Source: an uncultured Endozoicomonas sp. (GTDB lineage Bacteria; Pseudomonadota; Gammaproteobacteria; Pseudomonadales; Endozoicomonadaceae). From it: a DNA stretch of 64,000 bases. The notes under the pieces were generated by a model. It was not told where the DNA came from and did not search any database. It saw only the letters and a list, made by a program, of their open reading frames with translations. A program made the position numbers and the translations under genes. Below, piece after piece: positions 17,339 to 25,299 of this stretch. The stretch's first letter is position 1. Each line of letters opens with the position of its first letter. The DNA lies in contig NZ_CANMAO010000019.1 in assembly GCF_947495845.1 (NCBI RefSeq), positions 23,455 through 87,454 of the forward strand, read 5' to 3'.

Positions 17339-19273
17339 ATGACGTTTACTGCTCTTGTTGCAGTGGCTGCATCCTCATTATTGTCCTTTGCCGTGGCTTG
17401 GGTGGTGTGTCGTCAGAGCCAGCAAAGTGAACATACACACATGCATCGTGATAACGAGAGCCTGCAGGTTCAGGTGTCTCAGTTGTCCGATCAAAATATT
17501 TCACTGCAAGCGGCGCTGGATGAAAGCCAGTCAAAGCGTCTTAGCGAAACGACAAATTTGAATGAACAGGTTAATCAGCACCAACTGAAAGCCGGTCGCC
17601 TTGAAGCGATTCTGATCAGCGAGCGCAAACGGGAAGCTGAAAAAAGCCGTGACCTTCAGGAGCGTTCGAAAGAATTGTCTCAGGAAAGGGCAGAGCGAAA
17701 TCAGGCAGAGCAACGGGTGCGTGAGCTGGAAACCCGCCTGGAAGAACAGCAGGCGCAAAATCAGAAGGCGTTGATGCAACTGCAGGAAAACAAAGAAGCC
17801 CTGAAGCAGGAATTCAAACACCTGGCTCATGAAATTTTTGAGGCCAGAGGCAAAGTATTCTCCGATCAGCATCAACAACAACTCAGCGCGTTGCTGACAC
17901 CGTTCAAAGAACAGCTCGGCGACTTCCGTAATAAAGTGGAAGCCGCTCATAAAGAAGACAGCGCAGGCCGTGCAGCGTTGAAACAGCAGCTGGAAACCAT
18001 GCACCAGCTCAATCGCCAAATGACCGATGAAGCTCAGAACCTTGCCAAAGCCTTGAAGGGCGATAAAAAGCTGCAGGGTAACTGGGGTGAAATGCAGGTT
18101 GAAACCATTCTGGAAAGCAGTGGTTTGGTGAAAGGGCAGGAATACGAACGGGAACCGAATTTCAAAGATGACGAGGGGCAAAATAAGCGCCCGGACTTCA
18201 TCGTTCGCCTGCCGGAAGGAAAGCACCTGATTATCGATTCCAAGGTGTCGCTGGTGGATTACATGGCTTATGTGAATGCGGAGAGCGACAAAGACCGTGA
18301 CGCAGCCATGGCGCGCCACATTCAAAGCATTCGTAACCATATCAATAGCCTGAACCAGAAAGACTACCCGAGCCTGCCAGAAATCAAAACGCCCGATTTT
18401 GTCTTTATGTTCATGCCCATTGAGCCGGCGTTTATCTCAGCTTTCCAGTACGATCAGCAGCTATTTAACGAAGCATTTGAAAAACGTATTGTTGTGGTGA
18501 CACCCACCACATTGTTGGCGACCTTGAGAACCGTTGCCAATCTTTGGACCATTGAACGACAAAATGCCAATGCCCGTAAGCTGGCGGATAAAGGTCGTCA
18601 GGTGTACGACAAGTTGCGTATCTTCGTTGAAAAAATGGAGAAACTGGACTCTCAACTGGGCAATGCCCGTACTACCTACGATGAAGCCATGAGCACGTTG
18701 AAACACGGTCGTGGGAATTTGATTGCTCAGGCGGATCAATTCCTCGCCCTGGGTGTTCGAGTGAAAAAAGAGTTACCCGCAAAAACATTGGAAACAGCGG
18801 ATCTTGGCACCGGTGAAATAGACGCTTTGTTAAAGGTGGAAGCAGAAGCTGAACAACCTGAAACGTCTTCCGTTGAGGCTGCTGCACCAGATCTGCAAGA
18901 AGACAAGGTGGCACCGACTTCAGAAGCTGATATGGCAAAGGCTGAGGAAGCCGAAGCCGAAGCAGTAGAAGAGACTATCGACGAACCGGTAGTCGACGTA
19001 GAAAGTAAATTGTCCAAAGGTACGAGTGAACCAGAGCCTGTAGCGGTAGATCAAGATCTGCAGGAAGCGTCAGAGTCTCTGCCTCAGGAATCTAAGCCTG
19101 AAGAAACAATCAATGAACTACCGGATTTTGCAGAGATCGAAACCCGCCTGGAAATGCTGAACACCGAACTGCCAGCTCTGGAAGATGAACTCGCCAGATT
19201 AGAGCAGGAATACCCTGAGGCAACCTCCACTTTTTCTGAAGAAAACTACCGATCAGAAGACGGTAACCCTTAG
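17339..19273 (+). CDS. rmuC: RmuC-family DNA recombination protein
   Basis: A 644-residue protein with an N-terminal membrane anchor (about 3-22), a long coiled coil (about 30-210) and the RmuC nuclease-like domain (about 235-440), including KLQGNWGEMQVETILESSGL and the downstream IDSKVS motif. RmuC limits inversions at short inverted repeats in E. coli. Compared with the E. coli protein (475 residues) it has an extra acidic, Glu/Ala-rich tail from about residue 480 to the end that is probably disordered. It stands alone between a palindromic element and an EamA gene. Confidence 0.92.
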   Translation: MTFTALVAVAASSLLSFAVAWVVCRQSQQSEHTHMHRDNESLQVQVSQLSDQNISLQAALDESQSKRLSETTNLNEQVNQHQLKAGRLEAILISERKREAEKSRDLQERSKELSQERAERNQAEQRVRELETRLEEQQAQNQKALMQLQENKEALKQEFKHLAHEIFEARGKVFSDQHQQQLSALLTPFKEQLGDFRNKVEAAHKEDSAGRAALKQQLETMHQLNRQMTDEAQNLAKALKGDKKLQGNWGEMQVETILESSGLVKGQEYEREPNFKDDEGQNKRPDFIVRLPEGKHLIIDSKVSLVDYMAYVNAESDKDRDAAMARHIQSIRNHINSLNQKDYPSLPEIKTPDFVFMFMPIEPAFISAFQYDQQLFNEAFEKRIVVVTPTTLLATLRTVANLWTIERQNANARKLADKGRQVYDKLRIFVEKMEKLDSQLGNARTTYDEAMSTLKHGRGNLIAQADQFLALGVRVKKELPAKTLETADLGTGEIDALLKVEAEAEQPETSSVEAAAPDLQEDKVAPTSEADMAKAEEAEAEAVEETIDEPVVDVESKLSKGTSEPEPVAVDQDLQEASESLPQESKPEETINELPDFAEIETRLEMLNTELPALEDELARLEQEYPEATSTFSEENYRSEDGNP

Positions 19274-19371
19274 GCGGGCGGGTGAAATAGCGTATTTATC
19301 CCCACTGTGCCGGTATCGATGATTTCAGTATGCTTTGTTGAAACTGAAACCACCGTGCTGGCAAATACCAC

Positions 19372-20280
19372 ATGCAGTCTACCCCCAATTTATCCCTGAA
19401 AGCGGATTTTGTACTTCTCTTTGTCGGTATACTGGCTGCGACGGGCTGGTTGTTCTCAAAATTCGCTATTGGCGGTATGCCGCCCATGGGCTACATCGCT
19501 ATCCGTTATATTGGTGCAGCGGTAATTATCTTTCCATTTGCGATTTCTCAGCTTTTCAAGCTCTCCAGTAGTCAGTTATTAACCTGTCTCGTGGTTGGAC
19601 TACTGCAAACCTGCGCCATGTATTTCTGGATTCAGGCTGTGGATAATTCCACCCAACTTGGGGAAGGCGCTTTTATCATGAGCCTCTCCTTGATTATGGT
19701 GCCATTTCTGATACGGCTGCTGTTTGGTACTAAAATCGATCGGCTGACACTGTACGCGCTGCCTTTTGCTGTCGGTGGTATTGCTCTGCTGGCCATAAAA
19801 GGCAGTTGGCAGTTTGAAATGGCACAGCTATTGTATCTGACCGCAACCCTGTTTTTTGCCCTGCACTTTATCTACACCAGCCGCTTTTCCCGTGATATTC
19901 CAGCCATGGTCACCACGTTTATGATGCTACTGGTTCCGGGTGTGATTAGCGCCGGAATATCATACTCCGTTGAAAGTTGGCCTGTCGCCATTGCACCGGA
20001 ATTCTGGTGGTGGGTCGTGGCTGCCGTGGTGCTGTCAACGAGCCTTCGTTACTTTCTTTATACATGGGCGCTTAAGCACTCTGAACCAAGCCATGCTGCA
20101 TTGTTGATGATACTTGAACCGGTATGGACAGCGGTTATGAGCGTGATCTGGCTCGGGGAAATCCTGACTGAGCAAAAGGTGCTCGGTTGTGTGTTGATCC
20201 TGACAGCGCTGGTGATTTCCCGGTGGAATGTCATTAAAAAGCCATCAACTGTTCAAACTGCTGAATTGCTGCGGGAATAA
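19372..20280 (+). CDS. EamA/DMT-family transporter
   Basis: A 302-residue inner-membrane protein with about ten hydrophobic helices arranged as two EamA repeats (about 12-145 and 155-290), the drug/metabolite exporter fold. The substrate cannot be read from sequence. Its 3' end overlaps by 36 bases the 3' end of the convergent LysR gene, so the two genes share terminal sequence. Confidence 0.88.
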   Translation: MQSTPNLSLKADFVLLFVGILAATGWLFSKFAIGGMPPMGYIAIRYIGAAVIIFPFAISQLFKLSSSQLLTCLVVGLLQTCAMYFWIQAVDNSTQLGEGAFIMSLSLIMVPFLIRLLFGTKIDRLTLYALPFAVGGIALLAIKGSWQFEMAQLLYLTATLFFALHFIYTSRFSRDIPAMVTTFMMLLVPGVISAGISYSVESWPVAIAPEFWWWVVAAVVLSTSLRYFLYTWALKHSEPSHAALLMILEPVWTAVMSVIWLGEILTEQKVLGCVLILTALVISRWNVIKKPSTVQTAELLRE

Positions 20281-21132
20281 CTGACTAAGAATATAATCGT
20301 AGCGGCTGGCAGGTGCCCGGTGTCGTTTATGTGCAAGGTAGATGGTTTCGTAAACCGGTATCGATAGTGGCACGATATGGATACCGGCCTTGTTGTGGAA
20401 CGCCCTGACCATAGATTCTGGAATAACTGTGAAACCGTGCCCAGCTGCCACCGGCTCCAGAATCAGATTAATCTGGTTAATCGCCCCTTTTACCTGAAAC
20501 TCAGAGAGATGCTGAAACTCTGGGAAGTTGGCTTTCAGCACCGCAGGAATATGATGATGTGCGTCTGGATGAATAATGACGCCCAGATGGCAAAGCTCAT
20601 CAAAAGCGACTTTCTTTATTGCTGATGGCACTACAAGGCAGAGCGACTCTTGCTCCATAGCTGTAGTGATTAACTCCGGTGTATCCACCTGATGAGTAAT
20701 TAAGCCGATATCAACGGTGTTATTAATCAGCTCACTGATAATTCGGTGATTAGGCGCCACTTCAAAATGGATGATCAAGGCCGGATGCTGTTTTTGAATG
20801 TCGCACAACTGTGGATAAAGGCGCATCGCCAGCGCTCCCGGGCTACTCAAACGACAAATGCCTTCAAATGGGCTGTCTTCTCCTAAAGTTTCTTTAAACT
20901 GCTGCTCTTGAGACAAAAAGTCGCGGGCAAACTGCAACAGTTTTTCGCCTTCCAGTGTTAGCTCAAAGTGCTTTTCAAACCGGTTGATCAACGGCGACTG
21001 ATAATACGTTTCAAGTTTACGAATGTGTTGGCTGACGCCGGGTTGAGTCATATGCAGCAATGCCGCCGCTCGAGTAAAGTGCTTCTGCTCGACAAGGGTG
21101 ACAAATGTTCTTAACCAGAGAGGATTGACCAT
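20245..21132 (-). CDS. LysR-family transcriptional regulator
   Basis: From the start I prefer (MVNPLWLRTF at 21132) this is a 295-residue regulator with the N-terminal helix-turn-helix (FTRAAALLHMTQPGVSQHIRKLE, about 21-43) and a periplasmic-binding-like effector domain. Longer in-frame starts up to 21276 would overlap the divergent VOC gene and lack the usual LysR N-terminus. It is divergent from the VOC gene with a gap of about 107 bases, so that gene is the likely target. Effector unknown. Confidence 0.88.
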   Translation of the reverse strand: MVNPLWLRTFVTLVEQKHFTRAAALLHMTQPGVSQHIRKLETYYQSPLINRFEKHFELTLEGEKLLQFARDFLSQEQQFKETLGEDSPFEGICRLSSPGALAMRLYPQLCDIQKQHPALIIHFEVAPNHRIISELINNTVDIGLITHQVDTPELITTAMEQESLCLVVPSAIKKVAFDELCHLGVIIHPDAHHHIPAVLKANFPEFQHLSEFQVKGAINQINLILEPVAAGHGFTVIPESMVRAFHNKAGIHIVPLSIPVYETIYLAHKRHRAPASRYDYILSQLFPQQFSSLNS

Positions 21133-21238
21133 AACGGGATGTCTATAAAAAACGGTTATCAACTGCATCACAAACGATAATTTTCTGTACTCGTCATCAG
21201 CTTCTAAACTGATTCTACTGTTTACGAGGTACAAGACA

Positions 21239-21745
21239 ATGACAGACCAAGTATACCCAAGAACTTTTTCACACATCGGTATTTCTGTGCCGGATCTGGA
21301 AAAGGCCGTTAAATTCTACACCGAAGTACTGGGCTGGTATCTGATTATGCCACCCACAACCATTACAGAAGACGACAGCGCCATCGGTGAGATGTGCACC
21401 GATGTGTTTGGTGCCGGTTGGGATCATTTTCGTATCGCGCATTTATCGACAGGCGATAAAATTGGCGTGGAGATTTTTGAGTTTAAAGGTCAGGAAAACC
21501 CTGAAAACAATTTCGAATATTGGAAAACCGGCATCTTTCACTTCTGTGTTCAAGATCCGGATGTTGAAGGGCTGGCAGAGAAAATTGTTGCCGCTGGTGG
21601 TAAAAAACGGATGGCAAAACCCCGCTTCTATTATCCGGGTGAAAAGCCATATCGCATGATTTATATGGAAGATCCGTTTGGCAACATTCTCGAGATATAC
21701 AGCCACAGTTATGAACTGACCTATTCTGCTGGTGCGTATAACTAA
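21239..21745 (+). CDS. VOC/glyoxalase-family protein
   Basis: A 168-residue vicinal-oxygen-chelate protein. It begins with the typical HIGISVPDLEKAVKFYTEVLGW segment (about 12-33) and ends with the metal-ligand strand MEDPFGNILEIYSHS. Such proteins are metal-dependent isomerases, dioxygenases or lyases. The single full-length domain with two half repeats suggests a dimeric enzyme. The divergent LysR regulator is its probable controller. The substrate is not identifiable. Confidence 0.85.
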   Translation: MTDQVYPRTFSHIGISVPDLEKAVKFYTEVLGWYLIMPPTTITEDDSAIGEMCTDVFGAGWDHFRIAHLSTGDKIGVEIFEFKGQENPENNFEYWKTGIFHFCVQDPDVEGLAEKIVAAGGKKRMAKPRFYYPGEKPYRMIYMEDPFGNILEIYSHSYELTYSAGAYN

Positions 21746-21800
21746 GGAATCGCCCCGAAATAAGAATCACATTTACTGAGGCCTTGAAGCATTGTTGAGA

Positions 21801-21895
21801 CCGCTATCCGTAGTCCGTGATCCGCAAAAGCGCGGGTGGCTCCAGCTTTCTCGGAAAACGGACAACGGAAAACGGTAATTGAAATGTGGAAGTTA
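21801..21895. repeat. Imperfect palindromic repeat, copy 1
   Basis: Repeated CCGTTTTCCG-like units pair imperfectly around a GATCCGCAAAAGC core, and the element ends in ATGTGGAAGTTA. The same core and tail occur at 42094-42187, so the two are members of one dispersed family. It lies in the gap before the SDR gene at 21985. Confidence 0.6.
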
Positions 21896-21984
21896 CTTCA
21901 GGATAAACATTAAGCCTGTTAAAGACATTCCCAGTTAAATCACCTAACGTATTCCTCCAACGTAATAGCGGCTGGAGGAATACC

Positions 21985-22833
21985 ATGTCATCAACGTCTA
22001 ATAATTCTAAAAATGTGTTGATCACCGGATGCTCTTCCGGCATTGGGCGGTCATTAGCGCTTGAGTTTCATCAGCGCGGATACCGCGTGTGGGCAACGGC
22101 TCGTAATATAAAAACCTTAGAAGACCTATCCACCAAAGGCATGGAAACACTTGCCCTCGATGTTACCGACAAAGAACAGGTGCAGAAGGCAATAGAGCAC
22201 ATTTATCAAACGGATGGCCATCTCGATATTTTGGTGAACAATGCCGGCTACGGCAGTATGGGGCCACTGATCGACTTACCGGGAAACGAACTGGAAAGAC
22301 AATTTTCAACCAACGTCTTTGCTCCCATGACGCTGGTACGCTCTATCGCTCCAAAAATGTGCCAGCGCCGGCAAGGCACCATTGTCAATATTGGCAGTGT
22401 CTCCGGTGTGCTCTGCACGCCATTTTCTGGCAGTTACTGTGCATCGAAAGCCGCCATTAATGCGCTTTCGGATGTATTAAGAATGGAGCTGAAGCCTTTT
22501 GGCGTGCGGGTTGTGACGGTTCAACCCGGCGGTGTTCGATCCAAATTTGGTGATACGGCCAGTCAGGTGCTGGATACAGTAATGAAGCCAGATAGCATTT
22601 ATGTGCCCATCGAGCGGCAGGTTCAGGCCAGAGCAATGGCTTCTCAGGACAACCCGACACCAGCAGAACAGTTTTGCTCCGATTTAGTGGATAAACTGGA
22701 ATCGGGGCGCAGGCTGAATATCGTGCGATTAGCGTACGGTAGTTTTGCTTTCCCGCTGCTCAAAGCCCTGGTTCCCACCACTTTGTTGGAGAAAATTCTC
22801 CGTAAAAACTTCGGCCTTGACCGATTGGAATAA
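21985..22833 (+). CDS. Short-chain dehydrogenase/reductase
   Basis: A 282-residue classical SDR with cofactor motif TGCSSGIGRSLAL (about 14-26), NNAG at VNNAGYG, and catalytic YxxxK in SYCASKAAINA (about 152-162). The C-terminal extension of about 60 residues with basic end is typical of the SDRs resembling retinol/steroid dehydrogenases. No operon partner and no obvious substrate. A 168-bp MITE-like element begins 11 bases after its stop. Confidence 0.87.
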   Translation: MSSTSNNSKNVLITGCSSGIGRSLALEFHQRGYRVWATARNIKTLEDLSTKGMETLALDVTDKEQVQKAIEHIYQTDGHLDILVNNAGYGSMGPLIDLPGNELERQFSTNVFAPMTLVRSIAPKMCQRRQGTIVNIGSVSGVLCTPFSGSYCASKAAINALSDVLRMELKPFGVRVVTVQPGGVRSKFGDTASQVLDTVMKPDSIYVPIERQVQARAMASQDNPTPAEQFCSDLVDKLESGRRLNIVRLAYGSFAFPLLKALVPTTLLEKILRKNFGLDRLE

Positions 22834-22844
22834 ATTTTCGGTTT

Positions 22845-23012
22845 CTAGGAGCCTGACCGAGAATAGGTTGCCCTACTGTGGTGGCAGTAAATTGGTCTAA
22901 AAAATCTGTTCTGTTCAGCAAATAGCACCACTATTCACTTCACAAAACAGAGTTTTTATCCTCAATTTTCTACCATCCTCGCTACGGGCGCTATTCTCGG
23001 TCAGCCTCCTAG
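22845..23012. repeat. 168-bp MITE-like element, copy A
   Basis: A 168-bp element bounded by CTAG and 22-bp inverted ends (CTAGGAGCCTGACCGAGAAT at one side, its near-complement at the other). It is 165/168 identical by my base-by-base comparison to the reverse complement of 41889-42056. The interior holds a second inverted repeat around AAAACAGAGTTTTT, slightly decayed in this copy. No reading frame of note. Confidence 0.88.
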
Positions 23013-23090
23013 GTACTTTTCCCTTTGCCTTTGGGCAAAAGCTGATATAAAGTACGCCACCTGTTCAGGGCTGAAAGGCTTTGGATATAC

Positions 23091-23180
23091 GGTGAGGTGT
23101 CCGAGTGGCTGAAGGAGCACGCCTGGAAAGTGTGTGTACGTTAACCCGTACCGAGGGTTCGAATCCCTCCCTCACCGCCA
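23091..23180 (+). tRNA. tRNA-Ser (anticodon GGA)
   Basis: A 90-base class II tRNA with acceptor stem GGTGAGG/CCTCACC, anticodon loop CTGGAAA, a long variable arm (about GTACGTTAACCCGTAC), the T-arm GAGGGTTCGAATCCCTC and encoded CCA end. Confidence 0.95.
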
Positions 23181-23228
23181 TTGTTAAAAATGTTGAAACT
23201 TTGCCGAAAGGCAGAGAAAAAGAACAAC

Positions 23229-23305
23229 GCACTCGTAGCTCAGCTGGATAGAGTACTCGGCTACGAACCGAGCGGTCGAAGGTTCGAATCCTTCCGAGTG
23301 CGCCA
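23229..23305 (+). tRNA. tRNA-Arg (anticodon ACG), copy 1
   Basis: A 77-base tRNA with acceptor stem GCACTCG/CGAGTGC, anticodon loop CTACGAA, T-loop GGTTCGAATCC and encoded CCA. The sequence is identical to the tRNA at 28012-28088. A strong terminator follows immediately. Confidence 0.95.
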
Positions 23306-23310
23306 TATTA

Positions 23311-23345
23311 AAAAGCCCTGCTTGAACAAAGCAGGGCTTTTTTTT
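23311..23345 (+). terminator. Terminator after tRNA-Ser/tRNA-Arg
   Basis: AAAAGCCCTGCTT pairs with AAGCAGGGCTTTT around a short GAAC loop, followed by a run of T. It terminates the tRNA transcript; the convergent gene at 23375-23740 ends just beyond. Confidence 0.9.
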
Positions 23346-23374
23346 ATGAGCTGATATTACCAGGGTAAGCAGGC

Positions 23375-23740
23375 TCAGTCCTCGAGTAGTTTAAGTATGC
23401 CGTTTCCCTTGGTGTCGCTTCCTGATAAATGCACTGTTAACCGTCCGATGATGGTTACCTCATCAAACGCTTGTCGTTCGACTTTTGAGTAAAAGATCAG
23501 ATGGTTTGATAAAACGCCTGTTTTGAGCCGGTAAGCATAATAGGTTTTTAATTTACCAGCGTCGTTGTAGGACTCTTCAGGGTACGCAAAAAAGTCTTCG
23601 ATCTGGTTCACTTTTCCGGAAACAACAATATCGATTCCGTGTCTCAGATTTTCGGGTGTTAAGTCTACAGGATCGGAATGTGCTAAGCAGGCAAGCGCTA
23701 GCGAGCTCGTGCAGGCTAAAATTCTAAGGAGGGATTTCAT
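23375..23740 (-). CDS. Small secreted protein, unknown
   Basis: A 121-residue protein with an N-terminal signal peptide (hydrophobic core about 5-20, likely cleavage near residues 20-22) and a mature part of about 100 residues rich in beta-forming sequence. I do not recognise a family. GGAGG lies 7-11 bases before the ATG. It sits with dcuB and the GH5 gene in the segment between two identical tRNA-Arg genes. Confidence 0.65.
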   Translation of the reverse strand: MKSLLRILACTSSLALACLAHSDPVDLTPENLRHGIDIVVSGKVNQIEDFFAYPEESYNDAGKLKTYYAYRLKTGVLSNHLIFYSKVERQAFDEVTIIGRLTVHLSGSDTKGNGILKLLED

Positions 23741-23826
23741 AAGTCAACTGCCCATTATTACTGGTGACGTGCTCATCATAGACCAATCCTTGGCAGTACA
23801 GAGTTTGAGCAGGCATTGACAATAGG

Positions 23827-23840
23827 TTGACACGCGTCAA
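23827..23840 (+). promoter_or_regulatory. FNR/Anr-like box upstream of dcuB
   Basis: TTGACACGCGTCAA is a perfect 5-4-5 inverted repeat that fits the FNR/Anr pattern TTGAY-N4-RTCAA. It lies 66 bases before the dcuB start, where an anaerobic activator would bind. Regulation is inferred from the motif and from the known oxygen control of dcu genes. Confidence 0.6.
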
Positions 23841-23906
23841 AAAAGATTGGTCCCGAGGCGAGCAAAATATAAACAACTTCGATAATAATACGCTCGGGAG
23901 AATCCA

Positions 23907-25226
23907 ATGCTTGTTCTACAGTTTCTGTTCTTGCTGTTCATGCTCTATATCGGCAGTCGAAAAGGCGGCATCGGCCTGGGTGTCGTATCGGGCATTGGTC
24001 TGGTTATCGAAGTGTTTATTTTCCGAATGCAACCTACCTCGCCGCCGGTGACGGTGATGTTGATCATATTGGCGGTAGTCACCTGTGCTTCTATTCTCGA
24101 AGCAGCGGGTGGTTTGAAATACATGTTACAGGTGGCTGAAAAAGTACTTCGTAAAAATCCCAGGCAAGTTACCCTGCTTGGGCCTTTGGTTACCTATATC
24201 ATGACGTTTATGCTGGGCACCGGTCATTCTGTGTATTCTGTGATGCCTATCATTGGTGATGTTGCCTTGAAAAATGGCATCCGCCCGGAGCGACCTATGG
24301 CCGCAGCGTCCGTCGCTTCACAGTTGGCGATTACCGCCAGTCCATTGTCTGCCGCTGTTGTCTACTTTCTTGCGCAGCTTGGGGATATCAATACGTCGAT
24401 TTCGTTGTTAAGTATTCTTGGTGTGACTGTGCCGTCTACTTTGGCAGGGACGGTTATTCTTTCTATGTACAGTATGCGCCGTGGCGTTGAGCTAAAGGAT
24501 GACCCTGAATATCAAAGACGAATGGCCGACCCGGTACAGCGCAAAAAAATAGAAGAAACCACGTCCACCAGTCTTGATGAAAAGTTGCCAATAGCCGCCA
24601 GGCATTCTGTGTATCTGTTTCTGGCCGGCCTTGCCAGTATTGTGTTGGTTGCCATGGTTCCTGAGCTGAGAACGATTGGGGAAAAGACCATTAAAATGAG
24701 TGTGATTATTCAGATGGTCATGCTGGCCTTCGGCGGTATTATTTTACTTCTGACCAAAACGGATGTGAAGAAAGTGCCAGAAGGTGTGGTGTTTAAATCC
24801 GGTCTGGTGGCTGCCATTGCTATTTTTGGTATTGCCTGGATGAGTGATACCTATTTCCAACATGCCATGCCGGTGTTTCAGGTATCCATCAAAGACATGG
24901 TAACGGCGCACCCTTGGACCATCGCGTTCGCCATGTTTATTGTGTCTGTTGTGGTGAATAGTCAGGCAGCTACGGCGCGGATGATGCTGCCAGTCGCTTT
25001 AGGGCTTGGATTGTCTCCACAGCTGTTGATTGCCATTATGCCTTCTGTCTACGGTTACTTTTTTATTCCTAATTACCCATCAGATATTGCGACTTGCAAC
25101 TTTGACAATACAGGCACAACCCGAATCGGTAAGTATTATTTTAACCACAGTTTTATGATGCCTGGTCTTATTGGCGTGAGTTCTGCGTGCAGTATTGGTT
25201 ATGTGCTGGCTCAGATTTTAATTTAA
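23907..25226 (+). CDS. dcuB: Anaerobic C4-dicarboxylate transporter, DcuA/DcuB family
   Basis: A 439-residue inner-membrane protein close in length to E. coli DcuB (446) and sharing its sequence pattern, for example GTGHSVYSVMPIIGDVAL and NGIRPERPMAAASVASQ. The family exchanges fumarate, malate or aspartate for succinate during anaerobic growth. The FNR-like box upstream supports that role. DcuB versus DcuA is assigned from the resemblance of the N-terminus to DcuB and is the less certain part. It lies between two identical tRNA-Arg genes. Confidence 0.88.
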   Translation: MLVLQFLFLLFMLYIGSRKGGIGLGVVSGIGLVIEVFIFRMQPTSPPVTVMLIILAVVTCASILEAAGGLKYMLQVAEKVLRKNPRQVTLLGPLVTYIMTFMLGTGHSVYSVMPIIGDVALKNGIRPERPMAAASVASQLAITASPLSAAVVYFLAQLGDINTSISLLSILGVTVPSTLAGTVILSMYSMRRGVELKDDPEYQRRMADPVQRKKIEETTSTSLDEKLPIAARHSVYLFLAGLASIVLVAMVPELRTIGEKTIKMSVIIQMVMLAFGGIILLLTKTDVKKVPEGVVFKSGLVAAIAIFGIAWMSDTYFQHAMPVFQVSIKDMVTAHPWTIAFAMFIVSVVVNSQAATARMMLPVALGLGLSPQLLIAIMPSVYGYFFIPNYPSDIATCNFDNTGTTRIGKYYFNHSFMMPGLIGVSSACSIGYVLAQILI

Positions 25227-25252
25227 AGCAGGCGTTTTTTTGAAGAAAAGGT

Positions 25253-25287
25253 AATCAGGCAATCGCTGAAAAGCAGACTGCCTGATT
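25253..25287. terminator. Hairpin between convergent dcuB and GH5 genes
   Basis: AATCAGGCA (25253-25261) pairs with TGCCTGATT (25279-25287) around a 17-base loop in the 73-base gap between the two stop codons. It has no T run, so termination strength is uncertain. Confidence 0.5.
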
Positions 25288-25299
25288 TCCACACCTATC

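Noticed and set aside
17531..18340. 269-residue open frame on the minus strand
   Set aside because: It lies wholly inside rmuC, is Leu/Phe-rich as is typical of an antisense frame of coiled-coil coding sequence, and has no ribosome site.
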